DNA of 64,000 nt from Escherichia coli. GTDB lineage: Bacteria > Pseudomonadota > Gammaproteobacteria > Enterobacterales > Enterobacteriaceae. The position numbers and the translations under genes were made by a program. The stretch is taken from positions 3,410,001 through 3,474,000 of the forward strand of contig CP089930.1 in NCBI GenBank assembly GCA_021307345.1, given 5' to 3'. This document shows, piece after piece, positions 21,931 to 32,576 of this stretch (within the stretch, counting starts at the first letter, position 1; every line of letters starts with the position of its first letter). The notes beneath the pieces were generated by a model. The model was not told the DNA's origin. It worked only from the letters and a program-made list of their open reading frames with translations, and made no database searches.

Positions 21931-24216
21931 TCAGATCTTACATGCGCCGCTTTCGCAGCCATCGTCCTGGATTGACGGCACCAGATCGTCCTGCGCGTCT
22001 TCAGCGCCGTCACGGGTGTTCTGATAATACAGCGTTTTGACCCCGAATTTGTAGGCGGTGAGCAGGTCTTTCAGCAACTGCTGCATCGGCACTTTTCCTG
22101 ACGGGAAACGTGACGGATCGTAGTTGGTGTTAGCAGAGATCGACTGATCGATAAATTTCTGCATGATACCCACCAGTTGCAGGTAGCCATCGTTACCCGG
22201 CATTTCCCACAGCAGCTCATAGGCGTCGTGCAGGTGTTCGTAGTCAGGCACCACCTGGCGCAGAATACCGTCTTTCGACGCTTTAATGCTGACGTAACCG
22301 CGCGGCGGCTCAATACCGTTAGTGGCGTTGGAGATCTGCGAAGAGGTCTCGGACGGCATCAGAGCAGAAAGCGTGGAGTTACGCAGGCCGTGCGTTTTGA
22401 TTGACTCACGCAACGCTTCCCAGTCGTAATGCAGCGGTTCATTGGCGATAGCATCCAGATCTTTCTTGTAGGTATCGATCGGCAGGATGCCTTTCGCGTA
22501 AGTGGTTTCGTTAAACCACGGACACGCGCCTTGCTCTTTCGCCAGCTCGTTAGACGCTTTCAGCAGGTAATATTGAATAGCTTCGAAGGTTTTATGCGTC
22601 AAGTTGTTGGCGCTGCCGTCAGAGTAGCGTTTACCGTGCTTCGCCAGGTAGTAAGCGAAGTTGATTACACCAATACCCAGCGTGCGACGACCCATCGCTC
22701 CGCGTTTGGCTGCCGGGATCGGGTAGTCCTGATAATCCAGCAACGCGTCGAGTGCGCGTACCGCCAGAATCGCCAGCTCTTCCAGTTCATCCAGGCTATT
22801 AATTGCGCCCAGGTTGAAAGCAGACAGCGTACACAGCGCGATTTCACCGTTTTCGTCGTTGACGTCATTGAGCGGTTTGGTCGGCAGGGCGATTTCCAGG
22901 CACAGGTTAGACTGGCGCACTGGTGCAATAGCCGGATCAAACGGGCTGTGGGTGTTGCAGTGGTCAACGTTCTGAATATAGATACGACCGGTAGACGCAC
23001 GTTCCTGCATCATCAGCGAGAACAGCTCAACGGCTTTCACACGCTGCTTGCGGATGCTGTCGTCTTTCTCATATTTGGTATACAGACGTTCAAACTCTTC
23101 CTGATCGGCGAAGAACGCGTCGTACAGCCCCGGTACGTCGGACGGGCTGAACAGAGTGATATCTTCACCTTTCAGCAGGCGGGTATACATCAGTTTGTTG
23201 ATCTGTACCCCGTAGTCCATATGACGCACGCGGTTGCCTTCCACACCACGGTTGTTTTTCAACACCAGCAGGCTTTCTACTTCCAGATGCCAAATTGGGT
23301 AGAACAGCGTTGCCGCACCGCCGCGCACACCGCCCTGAGAACAGGATTTCACCGCTGTCTGGAAATGTTTGTAGAACGGAATACAACCGGTATGGAACGC
23401 TTCGCCACCGCGAATCGGGCTACCCAGCGCACGAATACGACCGGCGTTGATGCCGATCCCGGCACGCTGGGATACGTATTTTACAATCGCGCTGGAAGTC
23501 GCGTTGATGGAATCCAGGCTGTCGCCGCACTCGATCAGTACGCAGGAGCTGAACTGACGAGTCGGGGTACGCACGCCGGACATGATTGGCGTCGGCAGCG
23601 AAATTTTAAATGTGGAAACCGCGTCGTAAAAACGCTTCACATATTGCAGACGGGTTTCACGCGGATAGTTTGAGAACAGGCAGGCAGCAACCAGAATATA
23701 CAGGAACTGGGCGCTTTCGTAGATCTCGCCGGTTACGCGGTTTTGTACCAGATATTTGCCTTCCAGTTGCTTAACGGCAGCATAAGAGAAGGTCATATCA
23801 CGGTCGTGATCGATAAACGTGTCCATCTGCTTGAACTCTTCTTCCGTGTAGTCTTCCAGCAGATGATTATCGTATTTGCCCATTTCGACCATTTTCTTCA
23901 CATGGTCATACAGCGCAGGCGGCTCAAACTGGCCGTAGGCTTTTTTACGCAGGTGGAAAATTGCCAGGCGCGCGGCGAGGTACTGATAATCCGGTGCTTC
24001 ACGGGAGATCAGGTCTGCGGCAGCCTTGATAATGGTTTCGTGGATGTCAGAAGTCTTGATACCGTCATAAAACTGAATGTGGGAGCGCAGTTCGACCTGG
24101 GAAATCGAAACGTTATGCAGTCCTTCTGCCGCCCAATCCAGAACGCGATGGATTTTGTCGAGATTGATGCGCTCTGTGCTACCGTTGCGCTTTGTCACCA
24201 GCAGATTCTGATTCAT
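21931..24216 (-). CDS. nrdA: Ribonucleoside-diphosphate reductase 1, alpha subunit
   Basis: 761-residue catalytic subunit (R1), K-12 length. The N-terminal ATP-cone begins LLVTKRNGSTERINLDKIHR. The active-site cysteines lie in FSSCVLIECGDS, SNLCLEIALP and EIALCTLSAFN, and the redox-active C-terminal pair is in DDGCESGACKI. It reduces ribonucleoside diphosphates using the NrdB radical, with allosteric control by dATP/ATP. I chose ATG 24216 (MNQNLLV); the frame is open 61 codons upstream, but that part covers the promoter with its DnaA and NrdR boxes. Confidence 0.98.
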   Translation of the reverse strand: MNQNLLVTKRNGSTERINLDKIHRVLDWAAEGLHNVSISQVELRSHIQFYDGIKTSDIHETIIKAAADLISREAPDYQYLAARLAIFHLRKKAYGQFEPPALYDHVKKMVEMGKYDNHLLEDYTEEEFKQMDTFIDHDRDMTFSYAAVKQLEGKYLVQNRVTGEIYESAQFLYILVAACLFSNYPRETRLQYVKRFYDAVSTFKISLPTPIMSGVRTPTRQFSSCVLIECGDSLDSINATSSAIVKYVSQRAGIGINAGRIRALGSPIRGGEAFHTGCIPFYKHFQTAVKSCSQGGVRGGAATLFYPIWHLEVESLLVLKNNRGVEGNRVRHMDYGVQINKLMYTRLLKGEDITLFSPSDVPGLYDAFFADQEEFERLYTKYEKDDSIRKQRVKAVELFSLMMQERASTGRIYIQNVDHCNTHSPFDPAIAPVRQSNLCLEIALPTKPLNDVNDENGEIALCTLSAFNLGAINSLDELEELAILAVRALDALLDYQDYPIPAAKRGAMGRRTLGIGVINFAYYLAKHGKRYSDGSANNLTHKTFEAIQYYLLKASNELAKEQGACPWFNETTYAKGILPIDTYKKDLDAIANEPLHYDWEALRESIKTHGLRNSTLSALMPSETSSQISNATNGIEPPRGYVSIKASKDGILRQVVPDYEHLHDAYELLWEMPGNDGYLQLVGIMQKFIDQSISANTNYDPSRFPSGKVPMQQLLKDLLTAYKFGVKTLYYQNTRDGAEDAQDDLVPSIQDDGCESGACKI

Positions 24217-24284
24217 GTATGTAGTACCTGTTCTTTCCGAAATAGTTTCATGCAGACTACCTGTAGTGAGGGAAGTCGCTACAA

Positions 24285-24300
24285 ACACTATATATAGGGG
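24285..24300. promoter_or_regulatory. NrdR box 1 upstream of nrdA
   Basis: ACACTATATATAGGGG matches the NrdR consensus (acaCwAtATaTwGtgt) closely. It lies 69 bp upstream of the nrdA start and pairs with a second box 30 bp further up. NrdR represses nrd operons when dATP is plentiful. Confidence 0.75.
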
Positions 24301-24314
24301 GTATGTTTGGGATT

Positions 24315-24330
24315 CACTGCAAGATAGTGT
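24315..24330. promoter_or_regulatory. NrdR box 2 upstream of nrdA
   Basis: CACTGCAAGATAGTGT is a weaker NrdR-type 16-mer with palindromic ends. Its 30-bp distance from box 1 is about three helical turns, the usual spacing for tandem NrdR boxes. Confidence 0.6.
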
Positions 24331-24348
24331 GAAAATGACCCTCTTGCA

Positions 24349-24369
24349 AGTGTATAACTTTGTGGATAA
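24349..24369. promoter_or_regulatory. Two DnaA boxes upstream of nrdA
   Basis: On the minus strand TTATCCACA (24361-24369) is a perfect DnaA box and TTATACACT (24349-24357) a good second one, 12 bp apart. DnaA is known to act at the E. coli nrdAB promoter, linking dNTP supply to replication initiation. Confidence 0.8.
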
Positions 24370-24399
24370 CTCGCGACGGAAAAGGCGGCTTCCACGCAC

Positions 24400-24896
24400 C
24401 TTAGGTCAGACAAGGTGTTCGGGAAAGTCAATGGGAAGAGAAAAAATTGTTAAAAATAACTGTTCGGTGATTTCTTGAACGTTCAATTTAAGATAATTAT
24501 TGATCCAGGTTATTTATTGCGCTTATGTCAGATGTGGCGAAAATTGATACCATCACAAACTCATATCACGTCGACACTTATTGTTATGTTTATGATGTGA
24601 GCAAATGTAAAGAGGTGTGGTTCACGAAACAGATATTTTTTAATCAGTAGATGTAAAATAAAAGTTTGCGATATTGATTATTCCAGGTAAACAAGAAATG
24701 AATTAATCAGTTTAATATGTTTTAATTATCATTGTTTAATAATCAGGTAAACTTTGAAAGAAATAATTAATTCCTTTCTGTAAATATTATTGCTGGTGCG
24801 CTTATTTTAAAAATTTCTTGTTTACAATTGGTTATTATCTACAATCGCAATATGCCTTTTAATGATAGCCTATTATTTCTCACAGGCTGTCAGATC
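24400..24896. other. AT-rich gap between nrdA and yfaL
   Basis: After the nrdA control region about 430 bp of AT-rich DNA lead to yfaL. No gene is supported. The region should contain the yfaL promoter, but I see no strong promoter match or known regulator box. Confidence 0.4.
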
Positions 24897-27800
24897 ATGA
24901 ATAAAAAATGGATTATTTTTATCAGGAAAGGATATCTGTTAATTTTCCTGGCTGTCGTTGCTTGCGTGTTTACGCGTGCAAACGCGGCGTCGCAGATTCT
25001 GTCTTCATGTCAGGGGGTTAATGTTTCTACCAGTTGCCTGGCCAGTCGCCAGAGCCTCTCAGGTAGTATGCAGACCTGGAGTGTTGCTGACGGGCAATGG
25101 CTTATTTTTTCCTCTATGGCAAATGATGCCAGTGGCGGGGCGGTATTTTTACAACAAGGAGCTGATTTCATATTGTCAGCACAAGGTGGAACAGGTATGA
25201 CTCTGTTCGAAAATAATACCGTGAGTGGTGAATATAATAATGGAGGTGCTATTTTTGCGAAAGAAAACTCAACGCTGAATCTTACTCAGGTTATCTTCGA
25301 CAGTAATGTGGCAGGAGGATATGGCGGGGCAATCTATTCTGCGGGTACAAATGACGCTGGTGATATTGATCTTAGCGTTACCAATGCTGTATTTACAGGT
25401 AATATTGCTAACGACGGCAAAGGTGGCGCAATTTATTCGATTAATAATAATATTTACTTAAATAATACGATTTTTAATCATAATCGGGCATATACATCAA
25501 CAAGTTACAGTGATGGCGATGGTGGCGCTATCGATATCACTGATAATAATACGGAAACCATTCACCCATCAGAGTTCACAATAATTAATAACACCACGTT
25601 TACAGATAATATTGCTGAAGGTTACGGTGGCGCAATTTATAGCAGTAGTACGAACTCTCCCTATCTTATTGATATTTCGGTTGATGCCAGCTACAGCTAC
25701 AACGGTGGCGTTTTGATGGATGAGAACAACAGTGCCGCAGGATATGGCGATGCGCCATCTGCATCGGCGGGCGGCTTTATGTACATCGATTCAAGTCAGG
25801 TCAGGTTTGATATCGCTGGTAATAAAACGTTGATTATTGGTGACCTGAGCAACGATGGTGCGCTCGATTCCATTGCCGGAACCGGAAGTATCAGCAAAAC
25901 CGGCGCAGGCGAACTGGTGCTTAATGCGGATAATAATAATTTTACCGGCGAGATGCGGGTTGAAAACGGTGAAGTGACGCTGGGGCGTAGCAATTCGCTG
26001 ATGAATGTTGGCGATGATCGTTGCCAGAGTAATCCACAAAATTGCTATGGACTGATGGTCGGCAGTATCAGTCATCGGGATGATCAGGCAGAACTTAACG
26101 TTGGCGCAACACAGCAGACTTTTGTTCACTCACTGACGGGTTTTCAGAATGGCACTTTAAATATTGATGCTGGCGGTAACGTGACGGTAAATGCCGGCGG
26201 GTTTAGCGGAACTATTGAAGGTGAAGGGCAACTGACCATTGCTGAAAATGGTAGCTATGCGCTGGCGGGGGCGTCGTCGATGGCACTGACCGGCGATGTC
26301 GTGGTAGAAGATGGCGCAATCCTCTCGCTGGCGGGAAACGCGGCGGATCTGGCGGCGATGCAGGACGATCCGCAGTCAATTGTATTAAACGGTGGCGTAT
26401 TAGATCTTTCCGATTTCACCACCTGGCAGAGCGGTACGTCAGAGAACGATGGGCTGGAAATCAGTGGTAACGGCGGTACGGTGATTGGTCAGCAGGACGT
26501 TGTCGATCTTTATAGTGGTGAGGATTTGCATATTGGCGATGACGGGAAAAAAGGCGTCTATGTAGTGGTAGATGCAGGCGATGGACAGGTAAGCCTGGCG
26601 AATGACAATCAATACCTCGGCACAACACAAATCGCTTCCGGCACGCTGGTAGTGAGCAACAATTCTCAGCTTGGTGATACTCACTATAACCGCCAGGTTA
26701 TCTTCACTGATAATCAACAAGATAGCGCGATGGAGATTACGGCTGATGTCGATACTCGCTCTGCGATGGCTGGTCATGGGCGTGATATCGAAATGCGCGC
26801 TGATGGCGAAATTGTGGTTGACGATGGTGCAGTGACGCAGTGGGGCGCATTGATCGCCGACAGCAGTGGACAGCACCAGGACGCGGGAACCACACTGACG
26901 AAAACCGGTGCAGGCACGCTGGAACTGACTGCCAGCGGCACGGCGCAGTCGGCGGTGCGAGTGGAAGAAGGTACGCTGAAAGGTGATGTTGCGGATATCT
27001 TTCCTTACGCTTCGTCGCTGTGGGTTGGTGACGGGGCAACGTTCGAGACTGGCGCGGATCAGGATATTCAGTCTATTGATGCCAGTTCCAGTGGCACTAT
27101 CGACATCAGCGATGGCACGGTTTTGCGTTTAACCGGGCAGGATACGTCTGTGGCGCTCGACGCCTCATTATTTAACGGTGGCGGTACGCTGGTGAATGTC
27201 ACCGATGGCGTTACGTTAACGGGCGAGCTTAATACCAACCTTGAAACTGACATCCTGACTTATCTTCCTGGCGTGACGATCAATGGTGATCTGAGCAATA
27301 CTTTCGGCGCGGTCAGCCTGCAAAATGGCGTCGCTGGCGATACCCTGATCGTAAACGGTGATTACAACGGTGGCGGTACGTTGTTGCTCGACAGCGAATT
27401 AAACGGCGATGACTCGGTAAGCGACCGGTTGGTGTTGAACGGTAATACCGCTGGCAACACGACCGTGGTGGTTAACCCCATTACTGGCATTGGCGATCCG
27501 ACATCTACAGGTATAAAAGTGGTTGATTTCGCTGGCGATCCCACACAATTTCAAAATAACGCGCAGTTCAGTCTGGCGGGCAGCGGCTACGTCAATATGG
27601 GAGCGTATGACTACACGCTGGTGGAAGATAACAACGACTGGTATTTGCGATCACAAAAAGTCACGCCTCCATCGCCACCTGATCCAGATCCGACTCCCGA
27701 TCCGGCTCCCACGCCCGCTTATCAGCCGGTGTTGAATGCAAAAATTGGTGGATATCTTAATAACCTTCGGGCGGCAAATCAGGCGTTTGTGATGGAGCGA

Positions 27801-28625
27801 CACGATCACGCAGGTAGCAACGGTCAGACGCTGCATTTGCGCATTATCGGCGGACGTTATCATTACACGGCGGCAGGGCAACTGGCTCAGCATGAAGACA
27901 CCTCTACGGTGCAGCTTAGCGGTGACCTGTTTAGGGGGCGCTGGGGCGATGATGGCGAATGGATGCTTGGGATTGTCGGTGGCTACAGCGATAACCAGGG
28001 CGACAGCCGCTCGAATATGACTGGAACTCGCGCCGATAACCAGAACCACGGTTATGCCGTTGGGCTGACTTCGAGCTGGTTTCAGCATGGTAGCCAGCAG
28101 CAGGGGGCGTGGCTGGATAGCTGGCTGCAATACGCGTGGTTTAGCAATGATGTTTCCGAACAAGGCGATGGCGCGGATCATTACCACTCGTCGGGGAGCA
28201 TCGCCTCGCTGGAAGCTGGCTATCAGTGGTTATCGGGGCATGGTGTGGTAATCGAACCACAGGCGCAGGTGATTTATCAGGGCGTGCAGCAGAATGATTT
28301 TACCGCCGCTAACCGTGCGCGGGTGTCGCAATCGCAGGGCGATGATATTCAGACGCGTGTCGGGATACATAGCGAATGGCGTAATGCTTTCCATATCACG
28401 CCAACCCTGGATCTGAATTATTATCACCATCCCCATTCGGCGGAAATTGAAGACGATGGCAGCAATATCAGCGACGATGCGGCGAAGCAGCGTGGTGAAA
28501 TAAAAGTGGGGATAACAGGCAATATTAGCCAGCGAGTTTCCCTGCGCGGCAGCGTTGCATGGCAGAAGGGAAGTGATGATTTTGCCCAGACGGCAGGATT
28601 TTTGTCGATGACGGTGAAATGGTAA
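24897..28625 (+). CDS. yfaL: Autotransporter adhesin YfaL (EhaC)
   Basis: 1242-residue type V secreted protein from ATG 24897. An atypical signal peptide (MNKKWIIFIRKGYLLIFLAV... to TRANA, about 30 residues) is followed by a polymorphic-type beta-helix passenger with GGAIY/GGAIF motifs (FDSNVAGGYGGAIYSAGT and similar, residues about 115-280). PATR-type segments follow (ISKTGAGELVLNADNNNFTG; LTKTGAGTLELTASG). A Pro-Asp-Thr linker (PPDPDPTPDPAPTP) leads to the C-terminal beta-barrel ending LSMTVKW. Family members promote biofilm formation. The Shine-Dalgarno sequence is weak, and an in-frame start 23 codons earlier exists, so the start is tentative. Confidence 0.92.
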   Translation: MNKKWIIFIRKGYLLIFLAVVACVFTRANAASQILSSCQGVNVSTSCLASRQSLSGSMQTWSVADGQWLIFSSMANDASGGAVFLQQGADFILSAQGGTGMTLFENNTVSGEYNNGGAIFAKENSTLNLTQVIFDSNVAGGYGGAIYSAGTNDAGDIDLSVTNAVFTGNIANDGKGGAIYSINNNIYLNNTIFNHNRAYTSTSYSDGDGGAIDITDNNTETIHPSEFTIINNTTFTDNIAEGYGGAIYSSSTNSPYLIDISVDASYSYNGGVLMDENNSAAGYGDAPSASAGGFMYIDSSQVRFDIAGNKTLIIGDLSNDGALDSIAGTGSISKTGAGELVLNADNNNFTGEMRVENGEVTLGRSNSLMNVGDDRCQSNPQNCYGLMVGSISHRDDQAELNVGATQQTFVHSLTGFQNGTLNIDAGGNVTVNAGGFSGTIEGEGQLTIAENGSYALAGASSMALTGDVVVEDGAILSLAGNAADLAAMQDDPQSIVLNGGVLDLSDFTTWQSGTSENDGLEISGNGGTVIGQQDVVDLYSGEDLHIGDDGKKGVYVVVDAGDGQVSLANDNQYLGTTQIASGTLVVSNNSQLGDTHYNRQVIFTDNQQDSAMEITADVDTRSAMAGHGRDIEMRADGEIVVDDGAVTQWGALIADSSGQHQDAGTTLTKTGAGTLELTASGTAQSAVRVEEGTLKGDVADIFPYASSLWVGDGATFETGADQDIQSIDASSSGTIDISDGTVLRLTGQDTSVALDASLFNGGGTLVNVTDGVTLTGELNTNLETDILTYLPGVTINGDLSNTFGAVSLQNGVAGDTLIVNGDYNGGGTLLLDSELNGDDSVSDRLVLNGNTAGNTTVVVNPITGIGDPTSTGIKVVDFAGDPTQFQNNAQFSLAGSGYVNMGAYDYTLVEDNNDWYLRSQKVTPPSPPDPDPTPDPAPTPAYQPVLNAKIGGYLNNLRAANQAFVMERHDHAGSNGQTLHLRIIGGRYHYTAAGQLAQHEDTSTVQLSGDLFRGRWGDDGEWMLGIVGGYSDNQGDSRSNMTGTRADNQNHGYAVGLTSSWFQHGSQQQGAWLDSWLQYAWFSNDVSEQGDGADHYHSSGSIASLEAGYQWLSGHGVVIEPQAQVIYQGVQQNDFTAANRARVSQSQGDDIQTRVGIHSEWRNAFHITPTLDLNYYHHPHSAEIEDDGSNISDDAAKQRGEIKVGITGNISQRVSLRGSVAWQKGSDDFAQTAGFLSMTVKW

Positions 28626-28683
28626 TTGTTGTCCGCCCGGCATCGTTGCCGGGTGCGGCGTAAACGCCTTATCCGACCTACGG

Positions 28684-28929
28684 GGGAGTCATTTGTAAGC
28701 CTGATAAGACACAGCAAGCGTCGCATCAGGCATTGGTACGGTTGCCAGATGAATCCGGTCAACAGGAGAGCCATTTGTAGGCCTGATAAGACGCGGCAAG
28801 CGTCGCATCAGGCATTGGTACGGTTGCCAGATGAATCCGGTCAACAGGGGAGTCATTTGTAGGTCTGATAAGACGCGGCAAGCGTCGCATCAGGCATTGG
28901 CGCGGTTGTCAGATGTATCCGGTCAACAA
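28684..28929. repeat. Three tandem 82-bp REP-containing repeats
   Basis: Copies at 28684-28765, 28766-28847 and 28848-28929. Each contains the REP palindrome GCCTGATAAGACGC ... GCGTCGCATCAGGC followed by CGGTTGCCAGATGAATCCGG. Copies 2 and 3 differ at only a few positions. Another REP-type arm (AAACGCCTTATCCGACCTACG) precedes them at about 28660. The array fills the space between convergent yfaL and ubiG. Confidence 0.92.
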
Positions 28930-28931
28930 TC

Positions 28932-29654
28932 TCACTTATTCTGCGTGTGCAGCATATAGTTCACATCCACGCCGGGGCCGAGCTTAAAAGTATTTGTGAT
29001 TGGGTTGTAATGTAGCCCGGTCATATGGCGCTCTTTAAGACTGGTCTGATCCACCCAGCCCAGCAGTTCTGCCGGTTTAATAAACTTCTTCACATCATGT
29101 GTGCCTTTGGGCACCATGCGCAAAATATATTCCGCGCCGACCACCGCCATCAGCCATGACTTGCCGTTGCGGTTAAGCGTGGAGAAAAAGACATCGCCGC
29201 CTGGTTTCACCAGTTGCGCACAGGCTCTAACCACTGACTGTGGATCGGGGACGTGCTCCAGCATCTCCATGCAGGTCACCACATCATACTGTCCGGCATG
29301 TTTTGCTGCGTGTTCTTCAACGGTTTCCTGCACGTACTCCACCTGAATACCGCTTTCCAGCGCGTGTAGCTTTGCAACTTGTAGCGGTTCAAAACCCATA
29401 TCCAGGCCGGTCACCGTCGCGCCTTCGCGCGCCATACTCTCAGCCAGAATGCCGCCGCCACAACCGACATCGAGCACCTTTTTGCCAAATAAACCGCCAG
29501 CACGCTCGGCAATATAGCCCAGACGCAGCGGGTTAATGCGGTGCAGTGGTTTGAACTCGCCTTCCAGATCCCACCAGCGGGAGGCGACAGCTTCAAATTT
29601 AGCGATCTCTTCGTGGTCTACATTATGGTTTACCGGCGATTTTTCGGCATTCAT
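28932..29654 (-). CDS. ubiG: Ubiquinone biosynthesis O-methyltransferase
   Basis: 240-residue class I SAM methyltransferase that carries out both O-methylation steps of ubiquinone synthesis. SAM-binding motif I is [16 protein letters not shown] at about residues 58-73; [11 protein letters not shown] and [11 protein letters not shown] are the following motifs. I start at ATG 29654 ([12 protein letters not shown]), giving the known length; the frame extends 16 codons further without support. Divergent from gyrA. Confidence 0.97.
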   Translation of the reverse strand: MNAEKSPVNHNVDHEEIAKFEAVASRWWDLEGEFKPLHRINPLRLGYIAERAGGLFGKKVLDVGCGGGILAESMAREGATVTGLDMGFEPLQVAKLHALESGIQVEYVQETVEEHAAKHAGQYDVVTCMEMLEHVPDPQSVVRACAQLVKPGGDVFFSTLNRNGKSWLMAVVGAEYILRMVPKGTHDVKKFIKPAELLGWVDQTSLKERHMTGLHYNPITNTFKLGPGVDVNYMLHTQNK

Positions 29655-29725
29655 TGGCACTTCTACTCCGTAATTGGCAAGACAATCGAGTATATCAGGC
29701 ATTGCAGGTGAATAAAGCGTATAGG

Positions 29726-29756
29726 TTTACCTCAATCTGCGCGGCTGTGTTATAAT
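29726..29756 (+). promoter_or_regulatory. Probable gyrA promoter
   Basis: TTTACC (29726-29731) and a perfect -10 TATAAT (29751-29756), spacer 18-19 bp, 45 bp before the gyrA start codon. E. coli gyrA is activated by loss of supercoiling through its -10 region. Confidence 0.65.
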
Positions 29757-29800
29757 TTGCGACCTTTGAATCCGGGATACAGTAGAGGGATAGCGGTTAG

Positions 29801-32428
29801 ATGAGCGACCTTGCGAGAGAAATTACACCGGTCAACATTGAGGAAGAGCTGAAGAGCTCCTATCTGGATTATGCGATGTCGGTCATTGTTGGCCGTGCGC
29901 TGCCAGATGTCCGAGATGGCCTGAAGCCGGTACACCGTCGCGTACTTTACGCCATGAACGTACTAGGCAATGACTGGAACAAAGCCTATAAAAAATCTGC
30001 CCGTGTCGTTGGTGACGTAATCGGTAAATACCATCCCCATGGTGACTCGGCGGTCTATGACACGATCGTCCGTATGGCGCAGCCATTTTCGCTGCGTTAC
30101 ATGCTGGTAGACGGTCAGGGTAACTTCGGTTCTATCGACGGCGACTCTGCGGCGGCAATGCGTTATACGGAAATCCGTCTGGCGAAAATTGCCCATGAAC
30201 TGATGGCCGATCTCGAAAAAGAGACGGTCGATTTCGTTGATAACTATGACGGTACGGAAAAAATTCCGGACGTCATGCCGACCAAAATTCCTAACCTGCT
30301 GGTGAACGGTTCTTCCGGTATCGCCGTAGGTATGGCAACCAACATCCCGCCACACAACCTGACGGAAGTCATCAACGGTTGTCTGGCGTATATCGATGAT
30401 GAAGACATCAGCATTGAAGGGCTGATGGAACACATCCCGGGGCCGGACTTCCCAACGGCGGCAATCATTAACGGTCGTCGCGGTATTGAAGAAGCTTACC
30501 GTACCGGTCGCGGCAAGGTGTATATCCGCGCTCGTGCCGAAGTGGAAGTTGACGCCAAAACCGGGCGTGAAACCATTATCGTCCACGAAATTCCGTATCA
30601 GGTGAACAAAGCGCGCCTGATCGAGAAGATTGCGGAACTGGTAAAAGAAAAACGCGTGGAAGGCATCAGCGCGCTGCGTGACGAGTCTGACAAAGACGGT
30701 ATGCGCATCGTGATTGAAGTTAAACGCGATGCGGTCGGTGAAGTGGTGCTCAACAACCTCTACTCCCAGACCCAGCTGCAGGTTTCTTTCGGTATCAACA
30801 TGGTTGCATTGCACCATGGTCAGCCGAAGATCATGAACCTGAAAGACATTATCGCTGCGTTTGTCCGTCACCGTCGCGAAGTGGTGACCCGTCGTACCAT
30901 TTTCGAACTGCGTAAAGCCCGCGATCGTGCTCATATCCTTGAAGCATTAGCCGTAGCACTGGCGAACATCGACCCGATCATTGAATTGATCCGTCATGCG
31001 CCGACGCCTGCAGAAGCGAAAACCGCGCTGGTTGCTAATCCGTGGCAGCTGGGCAACGTTGCCGCGATGCTGGAGCGTGCGGGTGACGATGCTGCGCGTC
31101 CGGAATGGCTGGAGCCAGAGTTCGGCGTGCGTGACGGTCTGTACTACCTGACCGAACAGCAAGCTCAGGCAATTCTGGATCTGCGTTTGCAGAAACTGAC
31201 CGGCCTTGAGCACGAAAAACTGCTCGACGAATACAAAGAACTGCTGGATCAGATCGCGGAACTGCTGCGTATTCTGGGTAGCGCCGATCGTCTGATGGAA
31301 GTGATCCGCGAAGAGCTGGAACTGGTTCGTGAACAGTTCGGCGACAAACGTCGTACTGAAATCACTGCCAACAGCGCAGACATCAACCTGGAAGATCTGA
31401 TCACTCAGGAAGATGTGGTCGTGACGCTCTCTCACCAGGGCTACGTGAAGTACCAGCCGCTTTCGGAATACGAAGCGCAGCGTCGTGGCGGGAAAGGTAA
31501 ATCTGCTGCACGTATTAAAGAAGAAGACTTTATCGACCGACTGCTGGTGGCGAACACCCACGATCATATCCTGTGCTTCTCCAGCCGTGGTCGCGTCTAT
31601 TCGATGAAGGTTTATCAGTTGCCGGAAGCTTCTCGTGGTGCACGTGGTCGTCCGATCGTCAACCTGCTGCCGCTGGAACAGGACGAACGTATCACCGCGA
31701 TCCTGCCTGTGACCGAGTTTGAAGAAGGCGTGAAAGTCTTCATGGCGACGGCTAACGGTACTGTGAAGAAAACCGTCCTCACCGAATTCAACCGTCTGCG
31801 TACCGCCGGTAAAGTGGCGATCAAGCTGGTTGAAGGCGATGAGCTGATCGGCGTTGATCTGACCAGTGGCGAAGACGAAGTAATGCTGTTCTCCGCCGAA
31901 GGTAAAGTGGTGCGCTTTAAAGAGTCTTCTGTCCGTGCGATGGGCTGCAACACCACGGGTGTTCGCGGTATTCGTTTAGGCGAAGGCGATAAAGTCGTGT
32001 CTCTGATCGTACCGCGTGGCGATGGCGCAATCCTTACTGCAACACAAAACGGTTACGGTAAACGTACTGCGGTGGCGGAATACCCAACTAAGTCGCGTGC
32101 GACGAAAGGGGTTATCTCCATCAAAGTGACTGAACGTAACGGTTTAGTGGTTGGTGCGGTACAGGTTGATGACTGCGATCAGATCATGATGATCACCGAT
32201 GCCGGTACGCTGGTACGTACCCGCGTTTCAGAAATCAGCATCGTGGGTCGTAACACCCAGGGCGTGATCCTCATCCGTACTGCGGAAGATGAAAACGTAG
32301 TGGGTCTGCAACGTGTTGCTGAACCGGTTGACGAGGAAGATCTGGATACCATCGATGGCAGTGCTGCGGAAGGGGACGATGAAATCGCTCCGGAAGTGGA
32401 CGTTGACGACGAGCCAGAAGAAGAATAA
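29801..32428 (+). CDS. gyrA: DNA gyrase subunit A
   Basis: 875-residue subunit of the A2B2 gyrase, K-12 length. The breakage-reunion domain has catalytic Tyr122 in AAMRYTEIR; the QRDR reads [11 protein letters not shown], with Ser83 and Asp87 both wild type. The C-terminal beta-pinwheel wraps DNA and contains the GyrA box QRRGGKG. The tail is very acidic ([17 protein letters not shown]). It introduces negative supercoils using ATP hydrolysed by GyrB. No fluoroquinolone resistance change is present in this subunit. A strong terminator follows. Confidence 0.99.
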   Translation: MSDLAREITPVNIEEELKSSYLDYAMSVIVGRALPDVRDGLKPVHRRVLYAMNVLGNDWNKAYKKSARVVGDVIGKYHPHGDSAVYDTIVRMAQPFSLRYMLVDGQGNFGSIDGDSAAAMRYTEIRLAKIAHELMADLEKETVDFVDNYDGTEKIPDVMPTKIPNLLVNGSSGIAVGMATNIPPHNLTEVINGCLAYIDDEDISIEGLMEHIPGPDFPTAAIINGRRGIEEAYRTGRGKVYIRARAEVEVDAKTGRETIIVHEIPYQVNKARLIEKIAELVKEKRVEGISALRDESDKDGMRIVIEVKRDAVGEVVLNNLYSQTQLQVSFGINMVALHHGQPKIMNLKDIIAAFVRHRREVVTRRTIFELRKARDRAHILEALAVALANIDPIIELIRHAPTPAEAKTALVANPWQLGNVAAMLERAGDDAARPEWLEPEFGVRDGLYYLTEQQAQAILDLRLQKLTGLEHEKLLDEYKELLDQIAELLRILGSADRLMEVIREELELVREQFGDKRRTEITANSADINLEDLITQEDVVVTLSHQGYVKYQPLSEYEAQRRGGKGKSAARIKEEDFIDRLLVANTHDHILCFSSRGRVYSMKVYQLPEASRGARGRPIVNLLPLEQDERITAILPVTEFEEGVKVFMATANGTVKKTVLTEFNRLRTAGKVAIKLVEGDELIGVDLTSGEDEVMLFSAEGKVVRFKESSVRAMGCNTTGVRGIRLGEGDKVVSLIVPRGDGAILTATQNGYGKRTAVAEYPTKSRATKGVISIKVTERNGLVVGAVQVDDCDQIMMITDAGTLVRTRVSEISIVGRNTQGVILIRTAEDENVVGLQRVAEPVDEEDLDTIDGSAAEGDDEIAPEVDVDDEPEEE

Positions 32429-32445
32429 TTTTATTTATTCATGTC

Positions 32446-32469
32446 AAAAGGGAGCCATCTCCCTTTTTT
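32446..32469 (+). terminator. gyrA intrinsic terminator
   Basis: AAAAGGGAG / CTCCCTTTT stem with a CCAT loop and a run of six T, 17 bp after the gyrA stop. Classic rho-independent form. Confidence 0.85.
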
Positions 32470-32576
32470 GAATTGAAAAGTCCAGGCTGCAAAGTCTGGG
32501 CTTTTGTCGTATTAGGGCGCGATAAAGTTGTGCATCGCCCATAAAAAATGGCTGGCTTTACACAAGGAATGTGGCA

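Noticed and set aside
22429-23673. 414-residue open frame antisense to nrdA
   Set aside because: It lies entirely inside the conserved nrdA gene on the other strand, in the codon-phase register that commonly stays open opposite highly biased genes. No start signal or recognisable domain.
22216-24399. Longer nrdA start (61 extra codons)
   Set aside because: The extension would translate through the DnaA boxes and NrdR boxes of the promoter; the ATG at 24216 gives the known 761-residue protein.
28626-28862. Open frame of 78 codons after yfaL
   Set aside because: It is made of the 82-bp REP repeats and repeats the same residues; repeat DNA, not a gene.
28684-28929. Regularly spaced repeats as a possible CRISPR array
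   Set aside because: The copies are directly adjacent and nearly identical along their whole 82 bp, with no variable spacers, and contain a REP palindrome. No cas genes are nearby.
29963-30934. 323-residue open frame antisense to gyrA
   Set aside because: Opposite-strand shadow of gyrA; no domain recognised and the true gene is certain.
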